Origin: Pseudomonas sp. S35
GTDB lineage: Bacteria > Pseudomonadota > Gammaproteobacteria > Pseudomonadales > Pseudomonadaceae
Direction of reading: 5' to 3'
Assembly: GCF_009866765.1 (NCBI RefSeq)
Contig: NZ_CP019431.1
Location: 3,720,001-3,784,000 of the forward strand
DNA length: 64,000 nucleotides
Shown: piece after piece, positions 29,781-40,418 of the stretch
Layout of the letters: each line of letters begins with the position of its first letter
Position numbering within the stretch: the stretch's first letter is position 1
Made by a program: the position numbers and the translations under genes
Notes under the pieces: generated by a model
Told to the model about the DNA's origin: nothing
The model's database searches: none
Seen by the model: only the letters and a program-made list of their open reading frames with translations

Positions 29781-30191
29781 TCAGAAATTCGCCCGCAGCG
29801 CCTCAACCCCACCCTTGTAGACCCCGGCAAACAGCGCTTCCACCGCTGCATCGGTGGTGCCCGCCACCGGCGTAAATACGCCAGACCATGTCACCTTGGC
29901 CGACGATTCGCCCAACGCCTCAACCTGAACCGTCGCCAGGTACGCACTCACCGGAAACGGCGATTGTTCGATGGTATAGCTGTAGGTGCGCGCCACGTTA
30001 TCAAAGGTCTGCAAACGCTCGACAATCGCACCACCGTCGGCGGTGGTCAGGTGACGCAAGCGGCCGCCCTCGCCTGGCTCGCTCTTGGCGATCAGCGGCA
30101 ACCAATCCGGCAGGCTGTTGAAGCCGCCGACCAATTGCCAGACCGTGTCGGCCGATACCGGGATTTCAATCACTGCAGATGCTGTTGGCAC
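29781..30191 (-). CDS. SRPBCC family (START/Bet v 1-like) protein
   Basis: A 136-residue polyketide-cyclase/dehydrase-like protein. It begins (M)PTASAVIEIPVSADTVWQLVGGFNSLPDWLPLI and ends in a long helix (TDAAVEALFAGVYKGGVEALRANF), the helix-grip pattern that lines a hydrophobic pocket. I use a GTG start at 30191 with TGGAG upstream; the frame extends to 30236 but with an unlikely aromatic leader. The ligand is unknown. It is 55 bases downstream of the PuuB-like gene on the same strand and may be co-transcribed. Confidence 0.8.
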   Translation of the reverse strand: MPTASAVIEIPVSADTVWQLVGGFNSLPDWLPLIAKSEPGEGGRLRHLTTADGGAIVERLQTFDNVARTYSYTIEQSPFPVSAYLATVQVEALGESSAKVTWSGVFTPVAGTTDAAVEALFAGVYKGGVEALRANF

Positions 30192-30246
30192 GGTAAATCT
30201 CCAGAAGTGGTAGGAAAACGTTGCCCAGCCTGCCACGCCACGCCTT

Positions 30247-32778
<2,532 letters not shown>

Positions 32779-32916
32779 AAGGACCTCGGCATGGATTGGA
32801 TGCGCCATCGGCTTGTACTCGCGGTGCATTGAGGTCTATCTTGAACCCGCCGTCCTACGGCATCTATCCACTTTGCCCCGCGTACAGCGCACCAATAGAG
32901 TGCGCACGGATCGCCC

Positions 32917-33801
32917 ATGACACCAGCAGCCGCTTTGCGCGTACAGGCCTTCACCACCGGTGATGTGGCCGCTCAATGCAGTGCGACACCCGGTTGGGTG
33001 CAGCAGTACCAACAGATGTCTCCCGGGCACTTTGCCGGGCAGGTCCGCTACCTCGACCTGCAAGGCGTGCAGGTGTACGAAGAGAGCATGAACACGCGGG
33101 TGGAGCAGCATTTCAATGCGCCACCGGGCTCGTTGGCGTTCTGTTTCGATGGCAGTGACCACACGCTGTATTTGCTCAATGGCGAAAGCCGCAACACCTG
33201 GATCACCCCGGAAAACTACCGCGAAGTGGCGGTGGTGTTCGGGCCGCACTTCGTGCAGCACCACGGGCTGGATGTGGCGAAGCTGGAAGGCCTGTTCATG
33301 GCGCCGCTGACCGGCCAGCAGAACGCGTTGTTCAGCCGTTGGCTCAGCGGCACGTTGACGCGCTTGTCCACGGTCGCCGACCCCGCCTCGCTCACCCAGC
33401 AACTGCTCGACGACTGCCTGTTTATCCTCGACCACGCATGCGTGTGCCTGGACCGCAGCTCGTTGCAAAAACGCAGTGAAGAACGCCAGTTGATGGCGCG
33501 CATTGGCGAATGGGCGGCCGACGCGCCGGATGAAACCGTCAACCTGCTGCAACTGGCGCAGATCGCCGGCGTGCCGTTGCGCCAATTACAGCAAGGCTTC
33601 AAGACCTACACCGGGATGAGCCCGGCGCAATGGTTGAGGTTGCGCCGGTTGAATGGGGCGCGGCGCGAGTTGTTGGCCTCAGTCGACAGCACCGTGGCTG
33701 AAGTGGCGATGAATTGGTCGTTCTGGCATTTGGGGCGGTTCTCACACAGCTACCGTGCGCTGTTCAAAGAGCTGCCAAGCGAGACCCTCAAGCGCTCCTG
33801 A
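32917..33801 (+). CDS. AraC-family transcriptional regulator (EutR-like)
   Basis: Encodes 294 residues with an N-terminal cupin-like sensing domain (VRYLDLQGVQVYEESMNTRVEQHF) and a C-terminal AraC DNA-binding domain (ETVNLLQLAQIAGVPLRQLQQGFKTYTGMSPAQWLRLRRLNGARREL...FWHLGRFSHSYRALFKELPSETL). It resembles EutR-type ethanolamine or amine-responsive regulators. It is divergent from the polyamine genes and the synthetase remnant, so it may have controlled them; that is inference. The ribosome-binding site before the ATG is weak. Confidence 0.88.
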   Translation: MTPAAALRVQAFTTGDVAAQCSATPGWVQQYQQMSPGHFAGQVRYLDLQGVQVYEESMNTRVEQHFNAPPGSLAFCFDGSDHTLYLLNGESRNTWITPENYREVAVVFGPHFVQHHGLDVAKLEGLFMAPLTGQQNALFSRWLSGTLTRLSTVADPASLTQQLLDDCLFILDHACVCLDRSSLQKRSEERQLMARIGEWAADAPDETVNLLQLAQIAGVPLRQLQQGFKTYTGMSPAQWLRLRRLNGARRELLASVDSTVAEVAMNWSFWHLGRFSHSYRALFKELPSETLKRS

Positions 33802-33831
33802 GGACATGTTTTTTTGTGGTGAGCCCGCTTC

Positions 33832-33965
33832 TGTGGTGAGCGGGCTTGCCCCGCGCTGGGCTGCGCAGCAGCCCCAATAAACACACCGCGCAGTATCCGC
33901 CAGAACCCAGTTGCATGGTTTGGGGCGGCTTCGCCACCCAGCGCGGGGCAAGCCCGCTCACCACA
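33832..33965. repeat. REPIN of the GTGGTGAGCGGGC class with 29-bp perfect arms
   Basis: TGTGGTGAGCGGGCTTGCCC and the following nine bases (33832-33860) are exactly complementary to 33937-33965. The centre holds a smaller hairpin pair (GCTGCGCAGCAGC and GGCGGCTTCGCC). A partial extra arm, GTGGTGAGCCCGCTT, precedes it at 33816. This class differs in sequence from the GTGGGAGGGGGC REPINs elsewhere in the window. Confidence 0.85.
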
Positions 33966-34002
33966 AAGGCGGTTCACCCGCCTGTGCGGTTGCTGGCGAC
34001 GT

Positions 34003-34052
34003 GAAAGAACCATTCTCGATAACTTGTAAAAGTGCGCCGTTATGCCTAGCTT
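34003..34052 (+). promoter_or_regulatory. Candidate promoter with Fur-like site for TonB receptor
   Basis: GAAAGAACCATTCTCGATAA at 34003-34022 matches, on the reverse strand, about 11 of 16 positions of the ATGAGAATGATTATC-type Fur box. It is followed by a possible -35 TTGTAA (34024-34029), 17 bases and TAGCTT (34047-34052). Iron repression would fit the receptor gene that starts at 34090. Confidence 0.35.
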
Positions 34053-34089
34053 ATGCGCCCCCCGCCCTGCGCTTTAAGGCCCTGCCCCC

Positions 34090-36252
34090 ATGGTTTTGCG
34101 TTTTCGTCCCGTCGTCCCGTCACGTTTCGCCCTCGGTCTGCTGCTCAGCGGCGGTATCGGCCATAGCTTCGCGGCAGACATCGAACTGCCGGCGCTGAAC
34201 GTCCAGGGCCAGGATGAATCCGGTTATCACGCGGACACCGCCTCGGTCGCCGGCTTCAATGAAGCGCCGCTACTGGACACACCGGCCTCGATCACCGTGC
34301 TCAACGCCGCGCTGATCAAAGACCAGCAAGCGCGCCTGCTCAGCGAAGTGCTGCGCAACGACGCTTCGGTGGGCGACAGCTATGCACCGATTGGCTACTA
34401 CGAAAACTTCGTGGTGCGCGGCTTCTCGCTGAATGCCGCCAGCAGCTACAAGATCAACGGGCGCACCATCACCGGCGAGCAGAACGTCGCCCTGGAAAAC
34501 AAGCAGCACGTCGAAGTGCTCAAGGGCCTGGCGGGCCTGCAAAGCGGGATCTCCGAGCCCAGCGGCGTGATCAACTATGTGACCAAGCGCCCGGAAGATG
34601 TGCGTTCAGTGACCGTGTCCACCGATGATCGCGGCAGCGGTTATATCGCCACCGATGTCGGCGGTTGGTTTGGCAGCGAGCAGCAGTTCGGGCTACGCGC
34701 CAACGTGGCCCACGAAGACCTCAATTCCTATGTGGAGCATGCCAATGGCCAGCGCGACTTTGTGTCCCTGGCCTTCGACTGGAACATCAGCCCCGACGCC
34801 GTGCTGCAACTCGACGCCGAATACCAGAACAAGCAACAGCGCTCGGTGCCGGGTTATCAATTGCTCGGCGGCACCGAGGTGCCCCACGACGCATCGCCGA
34901 AAAAACTGCTCGGCCATCAGAGTGGTTCCAAGCAGGTCGGCATCGACTCGCTGAACCTCAGCGGCAAGTTTGAATACCGGTTCAGCGATCAGTGGAAAGG
35001 CAGCGTGAGTGCGGCGCGCAGCAAGGTGGTGATCGACGACTACAGTTCGTTTGCCTGGGGCTGCTACGGCTCGACCAGTTGCACGGCCAAGGTGCCCAAC
35101 ACCTTCAGCCCCGAGGGCAATTACGACGTCTACGACTACCGCAGCCCCGACGACACCCGCCGCGACGATGAAGTCCAGGCGGCCATGACCGGGCTGTTCG
35201 ACACCGCAGGTATCGGCCATGAGCTGACCTTCGGCACCAGTGCGTTCCGCCGGGTGATCGACAAGCGCAAGTCGGTCAACGAGTACATCGGCACCAGCAA
35301 CATCGACGAAGACACGCCGACGTTCACCCCCACCGACAAACCGCTGAATGACAGCCACCGTAACCTCGACAGCCGCCAATACGGCGTGTTCGTCACCGAC
35401 CGCATCCGCATCAACGAGCAATGGCAAACCATCCTCGGTGGTCGTGAGGTGCGCCTGGATGAAAAGGCCTTTGACGGCGAAACTGGCAACCAGACCCGCC
35501 ATACCCAGCAATACGTGTTCCTGCCCCAGGCGTCACTGATCTACAAACCGATTGAAAACGTCTCGCTCTACACCAGCTACAGCAAGGGCCTGTCCTTGGG
35601 CGGCACGGCGCCGTGGTTCGCCACCAACGCCGATGAAACCCTGGCCCCCACCACCTCCCGCCAGATCGAAGCCGGCGTGAAATACGACTGGCGTCGCATC
35701 AGCTTGGCCGCCGCCGTGTTCCAGACCCGCCAGGCCTATCAGTACGCCAAGCCCGACGCTGCCGGCGACTTCACCTATGTGCGGCAGGGCGAGCAGAAAA
35801 ACACCGGGCTGGAACTTTCGGCCAATGGCTGGGCCACTGAACGCCTGCAAATCTCCACCAGCGTCGCAGCCATCCGCGCACGGGTGAGCGGCAGCGGCAC
35901 GCCGCAATACGAAGATCACCAGACGATCAACGTGCCGAAGCTGCGCGCCAGTGTCTATGCCGACTATGCGTTGCCGTGGGTCAATGGCCTGGCGGTGCTC
36001 GGCGGCGTGCAATACAGCGCCAAGAAGTACGCCAACCGCAGCGGCAATGTGGAGGTGGGGGATTATGCGGTGGTCAACGTCGGCAGCCGCTACACCACCA
36101 AGGTCGACGGCTACGAGACGGTGCTGCGCCTGAGCGTCGACAACCTGTTCGACAAGCGCTACTGGCGCGACGCGGGCGAGTACATGGGCGATGACTATCT
36201 GTTCCAGGGCGCGCCGCTGACGGCGCGCCTGAGTGCTTCGGTCAACTTCTGA
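34090..36252 (+). CDS. TonB-dependent siderophore receptor
   Basis: Outer-membrane receptor of 720 residues. The signal peptide is about 1-29 (…GGIGHSFAA). A TonB-box-like segment ELPALNVQGQ follows, then the plug (LDTPASITVLNAALIKDQQA; VVRGFSLNAASSYKINGRTI; VEVLKGLAGLQSGISEPSGVINYVTKRP) and a barrel ending LTARLSASVNF. There is no STN domain, so it is a plain transport receptor. A loop with two cysteines (FAWGCYGSTSCTAKVP) lies near residue 325. The siderophore is not evident. Its 3' end overlaps the converging MFS gene by 11 bases. Confidence 0.91.
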   Translation: MVLRFRPVVPSRFALGLLLSGGIGHSFAADIELPALNVQGQDESGYHADTASVAGFNEAPLLDTPASITVLNAALIKDQQARLLSEVLRNDASVGDSYAPIGYYENFVVRGFSLNAASSYKINGRTITGEQNVALENKQHVEVLKGLAGLQSGISEPSGVINYVTKRPEDVRSVTVSTDDRGSGYIATDVGGWFGSEQQFGLRANVAHEDLNSYVEHANGQRDFVSLAFDWNISPDAVLQLDAEYQNKQQRSVPGYQLLGGTEVPHDASPKKLLGHQSGSKQVGIDSLNLSGKFEYRFSDQWKGSVSAARSKVVIDDYSSFAWGCYGSTSCTAKVPNTFSPEGNYDVYDYRSPDDTRRDDEVQAAMTGLFDTAGIGHELTFGTSAFRRVIDKRKSVNEYIGTSNIDEDTPTFTPTDKPLNDSHRNLDSRQYGVFVTDRIRINEQWQTILGGREVRLDEKAFDGETGNQTRHTQQYVFLPQASLIYKPIENVSLYTSYSKGLSLGGTAPWFATNADETLAPTTSRQIEAGVKYDWRRISLAAAVFQTRQAYQYAKPDAAGDFTYVRQGEQKNTGLELSANGWATERLQISTSVAAIRARVSGSGTPQYEDHQTINVPKLRASVYADYALPWVNGLAVLGGVQYSAKKYANRSGNVEVGDYAVVNVGSRYTTKVDGYETVLRLSVDNLFDKRYWRDAGEYMGDDYLFQGAPLTARLSASVNF

Positions 36253-37372
36253 ACACCCGCGGCACTGCCAGCCACAGCGCCGTCAGGCCGCAGGTCAACA
36301 GGCTCCAGCCAAGGTCCTGCGCCCAGGCCACCAGGGTGAGTCCGGCGCCAATCACCAAATAATAGAGCAAGCCAAATACCGCAGCGGCGGTGCCCAGGCG
36401 ATCTTGATACGCCACCAGCGCCGCCCCCAGTACGTTGGGGATCGCCATGCCGAACGCCAGCACCACCAGCAGCATCGGCCATACGAACAGCCAGCTGTCT
36501 TGCAGCATCAGTACTGACAGGCCGCCCAGCAACGCCACCCCGGCAGCGGCCAACACCAACTGCTCGCCATTCATGCCACGCTTGAGCAAGGCCTTGTTCA
36601 GCCACGCCCCAAGCCCCGATCCAAGCGCCAGCAACACACCGCTGTAGCCGAATTCGGCAGCGGACAAACCCAGCCGCGCAAAGATAAACGGCCCCACGCT
36701 GTAGTAGCTAAACAGCGCAATATTGAACGCTGCCACCAGGCCGACGGAACGCCATACCCCGGTATCCCTGAGCATCAGGCCCACGGTTTGGCCCAGCGGT
36801 GAGGTCGGCAAGAAGGCCGCACGCGTCTCGGGCAAGGCCCATACGCAGGCGACCCACAGTACCGCCGCCATCAACAGCAAGCCCGTGAGCATGCCGCGAT
36901 AGCCGAAGTACTGCACCAGGCTCGCACCACTGAACAGGCCAAGTGCCGGGCTGGCAGCCAGGGCAATGCCCATCACGGAAAACACCTGGGCCAACTGCGC
37001 GCCGTGGAAGCGGTCGCGCAATACCGTCTGCGTGACCACCGAACCGACTGCAGCACCAAAGGCCGCGAGAGCCTGGGCCAACAGCAAGCCGTTGAACGTA
37101 CTCACACTCAAGGCGAGCAGCGTGGCGGCAACATACAGCCCCAGCCCGGCCAACATCACCGGGCGCCGGCCCCAGCGATCACACAACCGGCCCCATACCA
37201 CCACCCCGCACGCAAACGCCAGAAAGTACACCGACAGGGTCTGCCCGGCGCGTTCAGGCCCGACCGCGAAGGCTTGGCCGATATCGCCCAGGGCCGGGCT
37301 GTAGAGAGTTTGGGCCAATTGCGGAAACATCAGCAACGCCACGGCCAGCACCAACAGGTTTTTCGATGTCAT
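36242..37372 (-). CDS. MFS drug/metabolite efflux transporter (Bcr/CflA-like)
   Basis: About 376 residues with 12 hydrophobic segments. The MFS loop signature appears as GRLCDRWGRRPVMLAGLGLY between helices 2 and 3, and LYSPALGDIGQAFAV at the end of helix 1 is typical of the Bcr/CflA drug:H+ antiporter branch. It probably exports a small molecule. It is divergent from an AraC-type regulator that is likely to control it, a common efflux arrangement. The ATG at 37372 is preferred to the GTG at 37387 because AAGGT lies upstream. Confidence 0.88.
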   Translation of the reverse strand: MTSKNLLVLAVALLMFPQLAQTLYSPALGDIGQAFAVGPERAGQTLSVYFLAFACGVVVWGRLCDRWGRRPVMLAGLGLYVAATLLALSVSTFNGLLLAQALAAFGAAVGSVVTQTVLRDRFHGAQLAQVFSVMGIALAASPALGLFSGASLVQYFGYRGMLTGLLLMAAVLWVACVWALPETRAAFLPTSPLGQTVGLMLRDTGVWRSVGLVAAFNIALFSYYSVGPFIFARLGLSAAEFGYSGVLLALGSGLGAWLNKALLKRGMNGEQLVLAAAGVALLGGLSVLMLQDSWLFVWPMLLVVLAFGMAIPNVLGAALVAYQDRLGTAAAVFGLLYYLVIGAGLTLVAWAQDLGWSLLTCGLTALWLAVPRVFRS

Positions 37373-37455
37373 GGACAGGACCTTCACAGGAAAACAATCG
37401 GAAGGATTTTAAGCAGCGTGGGCTGGGGTATTATCCAGACTTCGACAATTAACCC

Positions 37456-38244
37456 ATGAAATCGGACAAACCCATGGCTTGGCTCGCCGCCGACGCATCG
37501 TTCGACCCGGACAGCTACCCGGCGCCCGTCATTGGCATCGCCGCCCTCCTCGGTGACCATGACTCCGGCCTGCACTTGCACCGTCGCGGTCAACTGCTGT
37601 TTACCCAACAGGGCTGCACCCGCATTACCCTGGACAATCAACTGTGCCTGTTGCCGCCGACCCGTGCAGCGTGGATACCTTGCGGCGTGCATCACCGCGC
37701 GGTGATGAGCAAGGCCGTCGATTACCGTTCGGTGTACGTAAGCCCGGCCATGGCCACCCAGTTGCCGACACAGGTACGGGTGATCGAAGTGAGCGTCTTA
37801 CTGCGGGCGGTGTTGGAACCGATGGCCATGGCCCCTTTCGAAACCGATTGGCACACAGGCCGATATGCCCATTTGCTGGCGCTGTGCCTGGAAGAAATCC
37901 AGGGTGCGGCCGAGCAACCGATGCTCCTGCCCTTGCCACGGGACAAGCGCCTGGCGCCATTGCTGGCCAATCTGAAACGATTGCCGCCCACGCTGCAAGA
38001 CCTGGAAAAGCAGATCGGCGCCAGCACCAAGACCATCGGCCGGATCTTCCTGCGGGAAACCGGCCTGGGGTATCAGCAATGGCGCCAGCAGTGGCGCTTG
38101 ATGCGCGTCATCGAGCTGCTCGCCACCGGGCGCAGCATCGGCTACTGCGCCTTTGAACTGGGGTTTGCCAGCGACAGCGCGTTGATCGCCTTCTTCAAGG
38201 GCATGACCGGCACCACGCCGCGCGGCTATTTCAAATCAGGCTGA
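37456..38244 (+). CDS. AraC-family regulator with cupin N-terminus (NimR-like)
   Basis: A 262-residue regulator. The N-terminal cupin (SGLHLHRRGQLLFTQQGCTRITL; LLPPTRAAWIPCGVHHRAVM) is typical of the short AraC/NimR subgroup and the C-terminal domain holds two helix-turn-helix units (LQDLEKQIGASTKTIGRIFLRETGLGYQQW; SIGYCAFELGFASDSALIAFFKGMTGTTPRGYF). Members commonly regulate an adjacent divergently transcribed MFS pump, which is exactly the arrangement here. The 83-base spacer between them must carry both promoters. The effector is unknown. Confidence 0.88.
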   Translation: MKSDKPMAWLAADASFDPDSYPAPVIGIAALLGDHDSGLHLHRRGQLLFTQQGCTRITLDNQLCLLPPTRAAWIPCGVHHRAVMSKAVDYRSVYVSPAMATQLPTQVRVIEVSVLLRAVLEPMAMAPFETDWHTGRYAHLLALCLEEIQGAAEQPMLLPLPRDKRLAPLLANLKRLPPTLQDLEKQIGASTKTIGRIFLRETGLGYQQWRQQWRLMRVIELLATGRSIGYCAFELGFASDSALIAFFKGMTGTTPRGYFKSG

Positions 38245-38248
38245 AGCC

Positions 38249-38686
38249 TTATTCAGGCATCTTGCGGAACCCCACGGCCAGGCGATTCCAGCTGTTGATG
38301 GTGGCGATCGCCACGCTGAGGTCGACCTGCTCCTGAGCGTTGAATTCGACGGCCAGTGCGTTGAAGTGCTCGTCGGGAGCGTGGGTCTGGCTGATCAGGG
38401 TCAGGCTCTCGGCCCAGGCCAGCGCCGCACGTTCACGCGGGGTGAAGAACGGCGTTTCGCGCCAGGCCGACAGGGTGTACAGGCGACGCTCGGTCTCGCC
38501 GCCCTTGCGGGCATCGGCGGTGTGCATGTCCAGGCAGAAGGCGCAGCCGTTGATCTGCGAGACACGCAGGCGAATCAGTTCCAGCAAGGGCAATTCGATG
38601 GACAGTTTGCCGACCGCGGCTTCCAGGGCGAGCATGGCTTTCATGGCGTCTGGGGAGGCGGTGTAGAAGTCGGTACGGGCGTGCAT
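38249..38686 (-). CDS. Carboxymuconolactone decarboxylase/AhpD-family protein
   Basis: A 145-residue protein of the alkylhydroperoxidase-like fold. The redox motif in INGCAFCLDMHTADARKGG at about 50-68 shows the CxxC pair and the downstream histidine required for peroxidase relay. It is likely a cytoplasmic peroxide or organic-hydroperoxide defence enzyme. Its stop lies 4 bases after the stop of the converging AraC gene. The start has a weak Shine-Dalgarno sequence (TGGAG, seven to eight bases upstream). Confidence 0.87.
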   Translation of the reverse strand: MHARTDFYTASPDAMKAMLALEAAVGKLSIELPLLELIRLRVSQINGCAFCLDMHTADARKGGETERRLYTLSAWRETPFFTPRERAALAWAESLTLISQTHAPDEHFNALAVEFNAQEQVDLSVAIATINSWNRLAVGFRKMPE

Positions 38687-38838
38687 GGTGATACTCCAGA
38701 ACGGTGGGATTGGTGGCTAGCGTAGTCACCGGGCCGGGCCGCAGGAATATCCAATTGCGTGGAAGAACAGGTGACCAATCCGGGCTGCCTGGGCGCACGA
38801 AAGCAGATGTACTTTTTTGTGGCTGTTGGCATACAGCC

Positions 38839-39747
38839 TCAAACCGGCCCCGCCATATGCTCGCAAATCCGCCCCCGCAACCACCGCTCCGCCGGGTCAT
38901 TGTCATGCACGCCACTCCAGACCATCGACAACTCGGCTGCATCAATCGCAAACGGTGGGTCTTCAGCACGTAGCGTGGTGCCCTCGGTCAACGCACACGC
39001 CGCATAATCCGGCACCGTCGCGATGATCTGCGTGCCCGCCAGCAGCGCCCGCAAACCGCTGAACTGTGGCACCGCCAGCACCACCCGCCGCGCACGGCCG
39101 ATGCGCGCCAAATCAAGGTCGATATTGCCGCTCAGGTCCCCCGAGAACGACACCATCGCATGGGGTCGCTCGCAGTATTCATCCAGGGTCAACGGCGCCG
39201 AACCCTCATCGCCGCGCAGGACCTTGCACGGAATATCCCGCAGCTTCTTGCGTTTGGCATTGGCCGGCAGTTCGGTGGTGTAGCTGACCCCTACCGAGAT
39301 CTCGCCGCTGGCCAGCAACGCCGACATCAGCAGGTAGTTGGCGCGTCGCACCACCACGATGATCCCCGGCGCTTGCTCTCGCAGTTGGCTGAGCAACGGT
39401 GGGAACAGGCCAAACTCAGCATCGTCGGACAGCCCGATACGAAACACCGCGCAACTGGTGCAAGGGTCGAAATCCTTGGCGCGGCTGACGGCGCCTGAAA
39501 TGGTGTCCATAGCCGGTTGCAGCTCCTTGAGTATGGCCAGTGCACGTGGCGTGGGCTCCATGCCCCGCCCGTTACGCAGCAGCAATGGGTCGTCGAACAG
39601 GTCTCGCAGGCGCCCCAATGCCGCGCTTACCGCGGGTTGGCCCATAAAAAGTTTTTCGGCGACCCGGGTCAGGTTCTTCTCGAACATCAAGGCTTCGAAA
39701 ATCACCAGCAGGTTCATGTCGACGCGGCGCAGGTCGTTGCGGTTCAT
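38839..39747 (-). CDS. LysR-family transcriptional regulator
   Basis: A 302-residue LTTR. The N-terminal winged helix-turn-helix reads VDMNLLVIFEALMFEKNLTRVAEKLFMGQPAVSAALGRLRDLFDDPLLLRNGRGMEPTP, closest to the NodD/NahR-like group that begins with DMNLL. The effector domain follows (DFDPCTSCAVFRIGLSDDAEFGLFPPLL). The ATG at 39747 is chosen over a TTG four codons upstream. It is on the same strand as the AhpD-like gene and divergent from an AraC gene; its target is not evident. Confidence 0.9.
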   Translation of the reverse strand: MNRNDLRRVDMNLLVIFEALMFEKNLTRVAEKLFMGQPAVSAALGRLRDLFDDPLLLRNGRGMEPTPRALAILKELQPAMDTISGAVSRAKDFDPCTSCAVFRIGLSDDAEFGLFPPLLSQLREQAPGIIVVVRRANYLLMSALLASGEISVGVSYTTELPANAKRKKLRDIPCKVLRGDEGSAPLTLDEYCERPHAMVSFSGDLSGNIDLDLARIGRARRVVLAVPQFSGLRALLAGTQIIATVPDYAACALTEGTTLRAEDPPFAIDAAELSMVWSGVHDNDPAERWLRGRICEHMAGPV

Positions 39748-39898
39748 GGCGATATCCAAACGGTTTCAGACCTACAGATAAGCATGCAAACAGATAGGCA
39801 GATTGCATACCTGTGCTGTCTTTTTCGACGGTTTTTTGCCGCCAAACCTGGCGAAATTAACAACGATTAACTCGTCAGCCCGACGGTCCGCCAACAAG

Positions 39899-40360
39899 AT
39901 GAGTGCCATCTACACTGCATCCATTCACCGGGAACGCTCCCATCGACTGCGGATATCCGTCATGGCCCGACCTGAGTTCTGTGCTCCTCGCTTGTCCGCG
40001 ACCGGAGGCCTATGCGCCCGGCGTGAACGCATTGCCAAACAGCTGATCCTGGCCAACCTCGGCGAAAGCCTGGCAATTGCCGACCTGGCCCAGGCGTGCG
40101 CACTGTCGCGTAGCCATTTTTCGCGCGCGTTCAAATGCACCACCGGGCTGTCGCCCCAGGAATGGATCCGCCAGCAGCGGATCCGGCGGGCCAAGGAGCT
40201 GATCACCCAATCCTCCTTGAGCCTGACGCAAATCAGCCTGGAGTGTGGCTTCTGCGACCAGGCGCATTTTTGCCATATGTTCACCCGAAGCGAGGGCGTC
40301 AACCCAATGACCTGGCGAAATCACCAACAGCGGCACAAGCCCCAAGAGATCGCTGCCTAG
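39899..40360 (+). CDS. Small AraC-family transcriptional regulator
   Basis: Encodes 153 residues, nearly all AraC-type DNA-binding domain: GESLAIADLAQACALSRSHFSRAFKCTTGLSPQEWIRQQRIRRAKELITQSSLSLTQISLECGFCDQAHFCHMFTRSEGVNPMTWR. There is no effector domain, so it resembles stand-alone SoxS/MarA-like activators whose amount sets the response. The start is uncertain: ATG 39899 has little ribosome-binding site, while ATG 39962 (MARPEF) has GGATATCC upstream. The next regulator gene follows after 58 bases. Confidence 0.8.
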   Translation: MSAIYTASIHRERSHRLRISVMARPEFCAPRLSATGGLCARRERIAKQLILANLGESLAIADLAQACALSRSHFSRAFKCTTGLSPQEWIRQQRIRRAKELITQSSLSLTQISLECGFCDQAHFCHMFTRSEGVNPMTWRNHQQRHKPQEIAA

Positions 40361-40418
40361 TGGTCTGCATGCACCTGGCTTATGCTGGCCACTTACCGTT
40401 TCCAGAGCACGGCCACCC

